From: Spirochaetia bacterium
GTDB lineage: Bacteria > Spirochaetota > Spirochaetia > Treponematales > Breznakiellaceae
Assembly (NCBI GenBank): GCA_026002025.1
Contig: BOAU01000017.1
Span: forward strand, 1-30,716
Direction of reading: 5' to 3'
DNA length: 30,716 nucleotides
The notes beneath the pieces were generated by a model, which was not told where the DNA came from, searched no databases, and worked only from the letters and a program-made list of their open reading frames with translations. This document shows, in pieces, positions 8,109-14,981 of the stretch (positions within the stretch are counted from its first letter, which is position 1; every line of letters begins with the position of its first letter). The translations under genes were made by a program, and so were the position numbers.

Positions 8109-8810
8109 TCAGCCGGTTTCCCTCTGTCTCATAATTTTTTCTTTTAAATTTGTACAGTCGTTTAGATGAACGATTTGATGGCGGGTAATCGGCATTAACA
8201 GTATGCCCGCTACGGTTTTTTTGCTCCAAAAATCAAGGAGCCAGACGGAATCCTTGTGTCCTGTGACGCCGCCTTCGGTAAGTATGCGCTGGACACTTGC
8301 GGGGTTCATTTTTCGTTTCAAGTCCGCTGGTTTAAGGCTGCCTATGATTTCTCTGGTACGGCTGCCGACGGCGTTACGGTAAGCGAGAAGCGCATCCATA
8401 TTGAGGGATCGGCTCAAATTCAGAATTTCATCTTTGGTCATTGCGTTGCCGGTATCACGAACCGCAACTTTAAGTTTTTTAAGCCATGTGCCATTCAAGA
8501 CCTGTTTGCCGTTGCATATCAGAATATTGGCGGTGATGTCTTCTATCCGGATAAGATGCCAGATGTTCCATGCGATAGTTACGCCTTTGGTAGACGGCAT
8601 GGTTTCAAATGCCCTGCGGCTTAGGCCGTCCCATAGTTTGTCAAAAATGGTAGGCGGTTTGGTATTGGACACAGGGGCGGAATGTACGCTGCCGTGCAGT
8701 TCAAGGCAAAGGCGTATCGCTTCCTTAAAGCGTTCCGGTTTGGCGTTTGCGTCAGCAATGGCTTCTTTTAGTACCGCTTGTTTAGGGTTCCAGTCTTTGA
8801 TTAGGCTCAT
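8109..8810 (-). CDS. DinB-like metalloprotein
   Basis: A 233-residue four-helix protein resembling the DinB/YfiT superfamily. Histidines in IWHLIRIED, TGHKD and TRHQIVHL are placed as the usual three-His metal site. Members include thiol-dependent transferases, but the substrate here is unknown. Its ATG overlaps the stop of the TIGR04076 gene (ATGA), with GGGAG just upstream, so both are co-translated. The composition is closer to the chromosome average than the lipoproteins that follow. Confidence 0.6.
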   Translation of the reverse strand: MSLIKDWNPKQAVLKEAIADANAKPERFKEAIRLCLELHGSVHSAPVSNTKPPTIFDKLWDGLSRRAFETMPSTKGVTIAWNIWHLIRIEDITANILICNGKQVLNGTWLKKLKVAVRDTGNAMTKDEILNLSRSLNMDALLAYRNAVGSRTREIIGSLKPADLKRKMNPASVQRILTEGGVTGHKDSVWLLDFWSKKTVAGILLMPITRHQIVHLNDCTNLKEKIMRQRETG

Positions 8811-9169
8811 GTAGTTCTCCCTATGCGATTTCCGTATTCCTTATAGAAATTCTCATTTCCAAGTTTCTTTGCCGTCAGCCTGAACATAACACAGCCGTCC
8901 GGACATACAATATCCTTGCTGTATTTGCTGTTGCCGCCGATATTCTCCAAATCTCCGCCACTTCTAACAGCTTCCATGATTGGGAACATAATCATCATTA
9001 CTTTGGAGCAAATGCCCTGCCCATCCGCATTTACAGGACAGCCATAGGTGCATATATACTTATCTCCGATTTCCTCGCCGTTGCGACAATATCGCTCTGT
9101 GTGGTCACCGCGAAGAAATCCTGTTACCTCAATCTCCCATTCATACTCCTCGTCATACCATTTTTTCAT
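8807..9169 (-). CDS. TIGR04076 family protein
   Basis: This is a 120-residue cytoplasmic protein. The cysteine-containing core YGCPVNADGQGICSK, the segment MMIMFPIMEAVRSGGDL and the later CPDGCVMFRL are characteristic of the TIGR04076 family, which is common in Firmicutes and anaerobes and has no established function. The conserved Cys pairs suggest metal or redox chemistry. AAGGAG precedes the ATG. It is coupled to the DinB-like gene. Confidence 0.7.
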   Translation of the reverse strand: MKKWYDEEYEWEIEVTGFLRGDHTERYCRNGEEIGDKYICTYGCPVNADGQGICSKVMMIMFPIMEAVRSGGDLENIGGNSKYSKDIVCPDGCVMFRLTAKKLGNENFYKEYGNRIGRTT

Positions 9170-9237
9170 AACGTGTTCTCCTTGTATATTTGTAAAAACT
9201 TCATTTCACTATCTCCTTTTCCATATTGTTACCTCAG

Positions 9238-10035
9238 CTACTTGTTATAAACCGTTGCTTTCAGAGAAAATGTCGACGGAAATTTGTCATTGTTAAAGTC
9301 ATAATTAAACAACATCTCTTTGTCAAGGCCGCTCATACATCCGGCATTAAAAAACAGTTCCCGGAATTCATTGAAATATTCAATATGAAGCCCGGCAGAC
9401 GTGAGCGAATTTATTAAGTCTGAAATCTTGTACATCCAAAAATATGCTTTGGTATTTTTCTCCATTTCATAGGTATATCCAAGTGAACCATCAACGTCAG
9501 GGGCTTTCCCGAAATACGGAAACTGTATGTCCATTACGCCATTTGCGAGTTTACCTGTGTCAAACATCAGAAAAAACGGGTGTGTATCAAAAACATAAAG
9601 AAATCCATCATCTTTCAACAAATGACGTATGGCCGTTCCCCATTTTTTCAAATCCGGCAGCCAGCCGACAGCCCCCTCCGAGACAAACACCACATCATAT
9701 TTTTCATGGTGTTTGTCCGCAAGCTTCATAATGTCAGATTCAATAAAGTCTATATTGGTGACACGAAAATCACCGGAAAGTTTTTTTGCATAGAAAATGT
9801 TGTCGGGGACTAAATCAACACCAACGGCGTGTTTTCCCATTTTTGCAAGCACTATTGTATCTGCCCCTACATTGCACTGTAAATGTATAATGCTCTTGCC
9901 ACTTAAACTACCAAGCTCATCTTGAATATATGGATTTAGCAGATGTACGCCGTCAAGGAGGGCTTGCCTGAACCGCACATACTGCCGCTCGGCGATTTGC
10001 CCCCATGCTTGATTATTGAAATCTATCTCTTTCAT
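9238..10035 (-). CDS. Class I SAM-dependent methyltransferase
   Basis: This 265-residue protein has a Rossmann-type methyltransferase core. IIHLQCNVGADTIVLAKMG is a variant of the glycine-rich SAM motif I. AVGVDLVPDNI supplies the acidic residue of motif II, FIESDIMKL motif III, and YDVVFVSEGAVGWLPDL motif IV. The target is unknown; related proteins in gut Firmicutes are small-molecule methyltransferases. The ATG at 10035 has GAAGGAG upstream. In-frame codons before it overlap the wreck of a small gene and are not used. Confidence 0.75.
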   Translation of the reverse strand: MKEIDFNNQAWGQIAERQYVRFRQALLDGVHLLNPYIQDELGSLSGKSIIHLQCNVGADTIVLAKMGKHAVGVDLVPDNIFYAKKLSGDFRVTNIDFIESDIMKLADKHHEKYDVVFVSEGAVGWLPDLKKWGTAIRHLLKDDGFLYVFDTHPFFLMFDTGKLANGVMDIQFPYFGKAPDVDGSLGYTYEMEKNTKAYFWMYKISDLINSLTSAGLHIEYFNEFRELFFNAGCMSGLDKEMLFNYDFNNDKFPSTFSLKATVYNK

Positions 10036-10139
10036 TAGACAGTTACTCCTTCTATTTTGTGTGAGCATAGTTCCCACATTACCTTTCATATACTGTAAGG
10101 TCAACCAGCTTAAAATCTTCAAATTCATCGTGATAACAG

Positions 10140-10235
10140 TTACCACAGTATGTCTTTCAACTCCTCAAAAGTGAGTGTCAACATACCGCTTCCGTCCATT
10201 TGAAGATGTTCCCATAGGGGTTTGTATTTGCTCAT
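10140..10235 (-). pseudogene. Truncated copy of the small MSKYxPLW gene
   Basis: The 31-codon frame reads MSKYKPLWEHLQMDGSGM then LTLTFEELKDILW and stops. It matches the first ~30 residues of the intact 69-residue protein at 12279-12488 and lacks the DHSFL and C-terminal half. Downstream, another frame encodes a short CGNC-containing tail ending in VYER, which looks like the end of a different gene. The stretch 10036-10326 holds these remnants and one hairpin; no intact gene was found in it. Confidence 0.6.
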
Positions 10236-10288
10236 TGTCTTTGATGCCTCATGATACTGAAATTCACTTTAAACTCTCAGAGGTACTA

Positions 10289-10313
10289 CCCCCAACACAA
10301 TATGTGGTGGGGG
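10289..10313. terminator. Strong hairpin between the AraC-type gene and the gene wreck
   Basis: CCCCCAACACA and TGTGGTGGGGG form an 11-bp stem with one mismatch and a 3-base loop. It lies just past the AraC stop on the minus strand. There is no U tract on either side, so termination is probable but not certain. Confidence 0.4.
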
Positions 10314-10326
10314 CAATATTCTACTC

Positions 10327-11220
10327 TCAGGTTGCTTTTTTACTAACAGGGATATAAATATCACAGACCTTCCCTGTTTCTGTCATGCAGCGATCATCAT
10401 AGAATTCAAAGTCAACCTTTCCTTCGGCAAATTCATACCCCGACGTTGGAAACCATTCGGAAAAGATATATTTCCATGTTCCCTGAATCGCAGGTGAGAA
10501 ATTAGCTCCATCGGCTGGCGGCGAGCTGAATACGGCGTACAAAGCTTCGGGGATAGTGCAGACATGATATTCTTCTGGAATAGCACTGCCTTCTTTAACT
10601 TCAACGCCGATGACATATTCAAATTCACCATTTTCAGGATTCTCGGGGAAGCAGGCTCCGTATTCCTCGTGGCTTTTGAGAAATGCTTCCTTGTGTAGTT
10701 TTTCACATCTGCCATCGGCCATATAATCGCTCCAAAATTGGGGGATAGCTTTAAAATTTTCCCCGTCTTTTGACCTTGTCTTGATGGCAAAACCTGCAAT
10801 CCTGACCGCCGGTTTCTTGAACATTTTTGGTTCCATAACAATACCTCCAGTAACATATTGTTTCGTTTTTTCAAGGATAGGTAATTTTGGTATATCGAAT
10901 GATGCATGAATACGATATATTTCAGGTGAACAACCGAAATGACGGCGAAACGCTTTGGTAAATCCTGTATGTGTTTCAAAACCGTAATCAACGGCTATAT
11001 CAATTATCCGGCGTCCGGAATTGAGTTCAGTTGCCGCAAAGGCCAGCCGTCTGTTTCTCACATATTCCATGATCGAATAACCAACACTCCATTGAAATAT
11101 CCGGCAAAAATGGTATGGAGAAAAACCTGCCCGGGCCGCCAGCTTTTCAACATTCATTTTTTCCTTGATGTGGGTATCAACATACCGTAACATCTCCTGC
11201 AAAATATCAATATGATCCAA
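10327..11220 (-). CDS. AraC-family regulator with GyrI-like effector domain
   Basis: This 297-residue transcription factor has two domains. Residues about 8-107 carry two helix-turn-helix units (VEKLAARAGFSPYHFCRIF and DIAVDYGFETHTGFTKAFRR). Residues about 130-295 form a GyrI-like/AraC effector-binding domain (PAVRIAGFAIKT, then QFWSDYM and the AVFSSPPADGAN region), as in Rob/BmrR-type ligand sensors. The start is a TTG at 11220 with AAGGAAGG seven bases upstream; no better ATG exists upstream. It probably senses a hydrophobic or cationic small molecule. It sits within the TetR-headed accessory run. Confidence 0.8.
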   Translation of the reverse strand: MDHIDILQEMLRYVDTHIKEKMNVEKLAARAGFSPYHFCRIFQWSVGYSIMEYVRNRRLAFAATELNSGRRIIDIAVDYGFETHTGFTKAFRRHFGCSPEIYRIHASFDIPKLPILEKTKQYVTGGIVMEPKMFKKPAVRIAGFAIKTRSKDGENFKAIPQFWSDYMADGRCEKLHKEAFLKSHEEYGACFPENPENGEFEYVIGVEVKEGSAIPEEYHVCTIPEALYAVFSSPPADGANFSPAIQGTWKYIFSEWFPTSGYEFAEGKVDFEFYDDRCMTETGKVCDIYIPVSKKAT

Positions 11221-11289
11221 ATGTTGCCTTCCTTAATGAACAAGATATACTAAAATATTTTGGCGCATTATTCCAAAATTGCTATTTCA

Positions 11290-11334
11290 CTAGTCAAAAA
11301 TTGCTGTTCTGTGAAATGGTTCGTATTTGCTCAT
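11290..11334 (-). pseudogene. Second truncated copy of the small MSKYxPLW gene
   Basis: An ATG at 11334 opens MSKYEPFHRTAIFD and stops. The first six residues equal those of the intact gene at 12279-12488, and GGAGG from the preceding flavodoxin end provides its ribosome-binding site. Only the start of the gene survives. Confidence 0.5.
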
Positions 11335-11340
11335 GATCCC

Positions 11341-11871
11341 TTAACCTCCATGTATTTGACTACGAACAAATTCGACAAGCGGGGCAATGGTATAACGGTC
11401 GGTGAAATCAACCTTTTTACCATAAATCTCAACAAACGCCCTGTCCTCTTCGGTTTGTGCAGTATCCGGTTTTCCCGCAATCTGCCTTTTGAGCATTGCC
11501 ATCATTATTCGATGAACAGGCCCTAACTTCTTATAGTCAATGCCGCCCCGCAGATGAAACACCTTCAAGGGCTGTGTAGATTCTGGCGAAAAATTTTTCT
11601 TCAAAATGTGGGTGTAATCCGTGTTTTTTGGGTCGGCCAGCCCTACGGTAAACACAACCAGAATTTTACATGGGTTCTTTGTTACGAGGCTGGCTCCGAG
11701 GATGCCGCTGGCATACAGGCCGCCGCCGTATATTACGCAGTCAAATTCCTGTAATTGCGCCGGGGATACTTGTCCTTGTTCCAATAATACGGCATGGAGT
11801 TCTTCCGCTATCCATGCGGCGTATTGTTTGGCGGCACCGTACTTTGAAGCGTATATAACTACTGTTTTCAT
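11341..11871 (-). CDS. Flavodoxin-domain protein (HemG/Flavodoxin_5-like)
   Basis: This 176-residue FMN-binding redox protein belongs to the flavodoxin group that includes HemG-type protoporphyrinogen oxidase. The N-terminal TVVIYASKYGAAKQYAAWI is the FMN phosphate loop (T/S-x-T/Y-x-T/G-x-T variant), and DCVIYGGGLYASGI forms the second flavin loop. HRIMMAMLKRQIAG near the C-terminus is typical of the group. It lies just downstream of an FMN-binding-domain protein, suggesting linked flavin electron transfer. A true heme role is unlikely to be deducible here. Confidence 0.75.
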   Translation of the reverse strand: MKTVVIYASKYGAAKQYAAWIAEELHAVLLEQGQVSPAQLQEFDCVIYGGGLYASGILGASLVTKNPCKILVVFTVGLADPKNTDYTHILKKNFSPESTQPLKVFHLRGGIDYKKLGPVHRIMMAMLKRQIAGKPDTAQTEEDRAFVEIYGKKVDFTDRYTIAPLVEFVRSQIHGG

Positions 11872-11892
11872 TTTGATGGTTTCCCCGTTTCG

Positions 11893-12282
11893 TTAATTGC
11901 CGAGTAAAGCGTTTTCAACCGCTTTCAGGATTGTTTTACTGCTGACGGTTGCTCCACTCACTGCGACTACTTCCAGTCTCTGATTTTTAATGACATCGTT
12001 CACAATCATTTCCGCTTTGCTTCCCCGTCCGTTCTGGTGTTCCAGTATGGTAATATTGACAATCGCCTCATTTTTGATCGTTACCTGAATACCAACCTTG
12101 ACCGGAACGATTTCATACGAACCGTTGTACACTCCGTCCGGTATGCCTCTGGCGTTTACCACTTGAAATGCAACATTTTTAGTCGCCGATTTCGCATACA
12201 TATCAACAATGGCACAACTACTGTAGATTGCTATGGCAATGAGACCGCCTGCGATTGCGACGAATTTGGTTTTATGCTTCAT
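11893..12282 (-). CDS. Membrane-anchored FMN-binding domain protein
   Basis: This 129-residue protein has an N-terminal membrane helix (FVAIAGGLIAIAIYSSCAI) followed by an FMN_bind domain outside the cytoplasm. SGATVSSKTILKAVENAL contains the SGAT threonine to which ApbE-type enzymes attach FMN through phosphoester. The usual Asp three residues before SGAT (D-x-x-SGAT) is Val here, so flavinylation may be weak or absent. The start overlaps the stop of the preceding small gene (ATGA), indicating coupling. It probably partners the flavodoxin immediately downstream. Confidence 0.75.
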   Translation of the reverse strand: MKHKTKFVAIAGGLIAIAIYSSCAIVDMYAKSATKNVAFQVVNARGIPDGVYNGSYEIVPVKVGIQVTIKNEAIVNITILEHQNGRGSKAEMIVNDVIKNQRLEVVAVSGATVSSKTILKAVENALLGN

Positions 12283-12488
12283 TTTGTGTTCCTGTTAAAG
12301 GTGATGTTTTTTTCTTTTAGTGAAATTTTACCAACCTGATACCCAAATTGATCGGCCTCTTTCTTGTACGTCAGGAAAGAATGGTCTATATCAAAGCCAA
12401 GAATGGTTTTGATTTCTTCAAAAGTGAGTTTCAATGTGGAGCTTCCATTTGCCTTGAGGTATTTCCATAAAGGTTCATATTTGCTCAT
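12279..12488 (-). CDS. Small conserved protein (MSKYxPLW family)
   Basis: This 69-residue cytoplasmic protein starts MSKYEPLWKYLKANG and continues with LTFEEIKTILG, IDHSFL and VGKISLKEKNITF. I recognise this pattern as a small uncharacterised family of gut Firmicutes, but I cannot assign a function. The gene sits three bases after the glyoxalase-like gene and overlaps the FMN-binding gene. Two truncated relatives lie nearby at 11290-11334 and 10140-10235, so the family has been duplicated and lost locally. Confidence 0.65.
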   Translation of the reverse strand: MSKYEPLWKYLKANGSSTLKLTFEEIKTILGFDIDHSFLTYKKEADQFGYQVGKISLKEKNITFNRNTK

Positions 12489-12491
12489 AGC

Positions 12492-12971
12492 CTATCCTTC
12501 CTCGTCTGAGAGTGCGCTATCGTCATTGCTGAAATAATGATCTCGAACCAGCATTCCATTCTCGTCAAATTTGAAAGTGGGTCCCCATGCAACTTCCCAA
12601 TAATAGCCGTCCGGGTCAGCAAAATATGCATGATAACCGCCCCAGAAGACATCTTGCGGTTCTTTGATGATTCTGGCACCGGCATTTAGAGCCAATTCGA
12701 TTATTTCCGCTACTTCCTCTTTGTGTTTTACGTTGTAAGCCAATGTGATCCCGCCAAATACATTCCCGATTTCTGGCGGGTTTTCTTTACTGATGTCCTC
12801 TGCCAGCAAATCCAAAGGATAGAGTTCAAACTTTGTTCCGGGCGTATTGAAAAATACCACGTCGGGGTTATAACCTTTCTCCTCTGTCCGAAACCCCAAT
12901 CCATCACGGTAAAAGCGAATGGATTTTTCCATATTGCGGACACCCAAACAAATGCAAGTAATTTTATTCAT
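12492..12971 (-). CDS. VOC-superfamily (glyoxalase/dioxygenase-like) protein
   Basis: This 159-residue protein has two betaalphabetabetabeta units of the vicinal oxygen chelate fold. The pattern VRNMEKSIRFYRDGLGF opens the first half and YFADPDGYYWEVAW ends the second with the usual DPDG-x-x-x-E metal-ligand glutamate. Members are glyoxalases, dioxygenases or fosfomycin/bleomycin resistance proteins; the exact role is unknown. CGGAG precedes the ATG. It is 12 bases from the zinc-ribbon gene and three bases from the next gene, so it is in an operon. Confidence 0.75.
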   Translation of the reverse strand: MNKITCICLGVRNMEKSIRFYRDGLGFRTEEKGYNPDVVFFNTPGTKFELYPLDLLAEDISKENPPEIGNVFGGITLAYNVKHKEEVAEIIELALNAGARIIKEPQDVFWGGYHAYFADPDGYYWEVAWGPTFKFDENGMLVRDHYFSNDDSALSDEEG

Positions 12972-12983
12972 GTCATTACTCCG

Positions 12984-13106
12984 CTACTTTCCTAAAAATA
13001 TGCCGTCCAGGCAGGCACAATGGACGCAGTAATCCTTGTTCGTGTCGCCGCAGGCGAATTCAGACGGATCATTCATCGGCATTCCACAGGCAATACAAGT
13101 TTTCAT
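12984..13106 (-). CDS. Short zinc-ribbon protein, probably truncated
   Basis: A 40-residue protein opening MKTCIACGMPMNDPSEFACG and continuing to CVHCAC, giving two CxxC metal knuckles. GGAGG stands nine bases before the ATG. Relatives in Firmicutes begin the same way but continue about 40 residues further with a helical tail; here the frame ends just after the second knuckle, so it may be a shortened form. It lies between the TetR gene (18-base gap) and the VOC gene in one transcription unit. Confidence 0.6.
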   Translation of the reverse strand: MKTCIACGMPMNDPSEFACGDTNKDYCVHCACLDGIFLGK

Positions 13107-13124
13107 TTCTTAAACCTCCAAAAT

Positions 13125-13715
13125 TTATTTCGTGATGAGCGACATATAGAAGTCTACTAACTCATCTTTGTGGTGTTTGATTACAGACTGCCCCGGCGCA
13201 AACCATTCGCTGTTTTGTAAGTAGTAATACACTAACCCCATCCATGTGTTGAACATCAGGTGAAGGGGGAGTTTCTTTATTCTGCCCTGGCGGATTTCAC
13301 GTTTAGCGACAATTTCAAAATGGTGTGCGTTGGCGGAACGCAAGGAAACAAGCATATTTTTCATATCAGGCGGCAGGGTGTGGGTTTCCATAACCAGATG
13401 TTTATAGAAAGATTCCTGTTCTTCCACGACCGCAAGGAACCCCCTTAAAAGTGTTTCAAGGTCATCGCCCGCTTCCGCAAGGCGGTGCATTTTTTCACCG
13501 AGAGCTTTGAAAAACCGCTCCAGGGTACTGTTCAGCAAATCTTCCTTCGCCGGAAAATGCAAAAATACCGAGCCATGCGCCAGGCCCGCCTCCTCTGCGA
13601 TTACGCCTACGGGCACGGAAAAACCCTGTTCCGCATATACCCGCATAGCGGTTTCCAGGATGTGTTCCCGTGTCGCCTCTTTTTGAAGCTGACGCTTTCC
13701 TTTTTCTTTCCCCAT
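13125..13715 (-). CDS. TetR/AcrR-family transcriptional repressor
   Basis: This 196-residue regulator has the TetR N-terminal DNA-binding domain: TREHILETAMRVYAEQGF, then IAEEAGLAHGSVFLHFPAKEDLL (the helix-turn-helix and tyrosine/phenylalanine signature). A ligand-binding helical C-terminal domain follows. It is first in the minus-strand run to at least 11893. The promoter upstream has a perfect palindrome over its -10, so self-repression and control of the downstream redox and glyoxalase-like genes are likely. The ligand is unknown. Confidence 0.85.
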   Translation of the reverse strand: MGKEKGKRQLQKEATREHILETAMRVYAEQGFSVPVGVIAEEAGLAHGSVFLHFPAKEDLLNSTLERFFKALGEKMHRLAEAGDDLETLLRGFLAVVEEQESFYKHLVMETHTLPPDMKNMLVSLRSANAHHFEIVAKREIRQGRIKKLPLHLMFNTWMGLVYYYLQNSEWFAPGQSVIKHHKDELVDFYMSLITK

Positions 13716-13739
13716 ATAATGACATCCTAATCACTGACT

Positions 13740-13775
13740 ATATAATCATTATATCGATTTGAGAAAATAGGTCAA
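13740..13775 (-). promoter_or_regulatory. TetR operon promoter with palindromic operator
   Basis: On the minus strand, TTGACC (13775-13770) and TATAAT (13753-13748) are spaced by 16 bp. The -10 lies inside a perfect 15-base palindrome, ATATAATCATTATAT at 13740-13754, a good binding site for the TetR dimer encoded 25 bases downstream. Confidence 0.65.
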
Positions 13776-13800
13776 GAGGGTTTTGGTGTTTTTTTAAATT

Positions 13801-13850
13801 GGCGCCTGTCACAACATCATATCAGTTTATGATGTTGCACCTGTCACCCC
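13801..13850. repeat. GGCGCCTGTCAC repeat unit with internal palindrome
   Basis: GGCGCCTGTCAC at 13801-13812 and CACCTGTCACCCC at 13838-13850 flank a perfect inverted repeat, CAACATCATA and TATGATGTTG with a 6-base loop (13812-13837). The CCTGTCACC core recurs at 14787-14801 on the other side of the PIN gene. Such cores are often seen in REP-like elements mobilised by Y1 transposases; no transposase gene is seen here. Confidence 0.5.
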
Positions 13851-13933
13851 TGCGCTTACAGCGGGTCGTGATACTTACGGGGGCTTTTGGAGCAGGGCTG
13901 AGGACCAGTTGTTCAAAACTTGCTGATTTGTTC

Positions 13934-14194
13934 CTACTTACCTGCCACTGCCAGGGGCTGAATCTTGCCTTGTCCGGATAGATTAACCAAGCGATCAGAA
14001 AGGCCATACCGGGCAAGGAATTCTCTGCCCTTTTCGTTGCGTAGTCTGCATTCTTCTTCCGGGGTCATACCGGCATATTCATCCTCAATCCTTAAGCGGA
14101 TGGCATGAATTCTTACAATGGGTTCCAAAGCCCCTGCCATACACGGATCGTTAAGTATCCGGGGATCGTTCATGTATTCTTCTACGGTTTTCAT
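13934..14194 (-). CDS. Internal antitoxin reading of the same frame
   Basis: An ATG at 14194 with GGAGG eight bases upstream starts an 86-residue protein (MKTVEEYMNDPRI ...) rich in charged helices, as expected of an antitoxin. It is in frame with the PIN toxin upstream and shares its stop. It is listed as an alternative product, not an additional gene: the normal state in such pairs is a separate antitoxin overlapping the toxin stop. Confidence 0.45.
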   Translation of the reverse strand: MKTVEEYMNDPRILNDPCMAGALEPIVRIHAIRLRIEDEYAGMTPEEECRLRNEKGREFLARYGLSDRLVNLSGQGKIQPLAVAGK

Positions 14195-14692
14195 AATTCC
14201 AATACCTCCGATGGCCTGTATATACCAATAGCTGCCGCCAGTAGGCGGCTTGTAATTCTCCCGGATATTGACCCGCCTGACCCGTTCGACAGTCCATACC
14301 CTGGCAATATGCCCAAAGTTAAGGCTTACAATGAAGTCTAAGCCATTCACCGCAGTAATGGCAATATGGGCCGCATCTGTTTCGCTGGCGGGGGTTACCG
14401 CTTCCTCTTTGATATAAAGAGCCGCAAGCCTCTTTACCTCCGGTGTATCTTCCAAAAATTTGATGCCATAATCAGAAACAAGCGCCGCCATTTGCTCCCG
14501 CTTTTCCGGGTCCGGTTCATCATCTATTTCACCTGTGGTATAAATGGACGTATAAGGTTCAAACTTCCCGGCTTTTATCAGATCAAACACCTGCCGGACT
14601 TGGGCCTTGTATTCCTGATAATACGGCTCTTGCCGTGTTTCATAGTAAAAACTGAACATGGTCGTTTCAAGGTAGATTCGGGCGGCTTCCAT
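13934..14692 (-). CDS. PIN-domain toxin reading through into its antitoxin
   Basis: Residues 1 to about 150 form a VapC-like PIN ribonuclease. IYLETTMFSFY gives the first acidic residue, YTTGEIDDEPD the second, and SETDAAHIAITA with the later SLNFGH the rest of the acid cluster. Residues from about 167 begin MKTVEEYMNDPRILNDP, which looks like a separate antitoxin beginning. No stop separates them. The linker includes a GCCGCC/GGCGGC hairpin (14234-14249) that may be an insertion. GGAGG precedes the internal ATG at 14194, so free antitoxin can still be made. The ATG at 14692 is chosen for the toxin start, having AGGA upstream. The length is 252 residues. The locus is bracketed by GGCGCCTGTCAC repeats. 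Toxin-first order also holds for the PIN pair at 20.5-21.2 kb. Confidence 0.6.
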   Translation of the reverse strand: MEAARIYLETTMFSFYYETRQEPYYQEYKAQVRQVFDLIKAGKFEPYTSIYTTGEIDDEPDPEKREQMAALVSDYGIKFLEDTPEVKRLAALYIKEEAVTPASETDAAHIAITAVNGLDFIVSLNFGHIARVWTVERVRRVNIRENYKPPTGGSYWYIQAIGGIGIMKTVEEYMNDPRILNDPCMAGALEPIVRIHAIRLRIEDEYAGMTPEEECRLRNEKGREFLARYGLSDRLVNLSGQGKIQPLAVAGK

Positions 14693-14786
14693 TGCTTTAA
14701 ATCCTACCCTTAATATAGCGTATTTAACTATGTTTCTCAATTGACAAAATCATAGGAGCACTAATTTACTCCCAAGGAGCGCAAAT

Positions 14787-14801
14787 GGCGCCTGTCACCC
14801 C
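14787..14801. repeat. GGCGCCTGTCACCCC repeat
   Basis: This is the same orientation and core as at 13801-13812, with the extension CCC as at 13838-13850. The two outer copies lie in direct orientation on either side of the PIN locus, about 1 kb apart. Confidence 0.5.
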
Positions 14802-14914
14802 TCGGCTTCGTGGGTTTTGTAATACTCGTCATATTTATGGTTACGCCACATACCGTAGCAGGCTAAGGCCAAAAGCGGAACCGCCACAATTACCATTGCC
14901 CAAATTATCCACAT
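14795..14914 (-). CDS. Tiny single-span membrane protein (39 residues)
   Basis: MWIIWAMVIVAVPLLALACY forms one transmembrane helix, followed by a charged tail (WRNHKYDEYYKTHEAEG). The stop codon lies inside the GGCGCCTGTCACCCC repeat. No ribosome-binding site is obvious, but a good promoter begins about 30 bases upstream, which would make the message almost leaderless. It could be a small membrane toxin, a complex subunit, or chance; the hydrophobic-then-charged layout argues for a real gene. Confidence 0.4.
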   Translation of the reverse strand: MWIIWAMVIVAVPLLALACYGMWRNHKYDEYYKTHEAEG

Positions 14915-14923
14915 AATGGTTAT

Positions 14924-14952
14924 ATTCTACCACAAACCCGCCCCCTCGTCAA
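14924..14952 (-). promoter_or_regulatory. Promoter upstream of the tiny membrane ORF
   Basis: On the minus strand TTGACG (14952-14947) and TAGAAT (14929-14924) are 17 bp apart. The start of transcription is expected near 14917, three bases from the ATG at 14914. It may also feed the PIN locus downstream. Confidence 0.5.
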
Positions 14953-14960
14953 ACAAACAA

Positions 14961-14981
14961 AGCCCCCGAGCTGACAGGGCT
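14961..14981. terminator. Weak hairpin, possible terminator
   Basis: AGCCC and GGGCT can pair around an 11-base loop. A T-rich run follows on both strands (TTTGTTTGTTTG on the minus strand, ACTTTTTT a little further on the plus strand). It would insulate the two-component operon from the minus-strand genes to its left. Confidence 0.3.

Noticed and set aside
8020..8229. Longer start for the small lipoprotein at 7561
   Set aside because: The signal peptide and ribosome-binding site are at 8019; the upstream residues look random.
5017..13715. Integron cassette array (many small same-strand genes)
   Set aside because: No attC-like sites (paired GTTRRRY/RYYYAAC with imperfect palindromes) are seen between the genes. 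The CCTAA/TTAGG inverted repeat near 6798-6817 is inside a coding region, and no integrase is visible.
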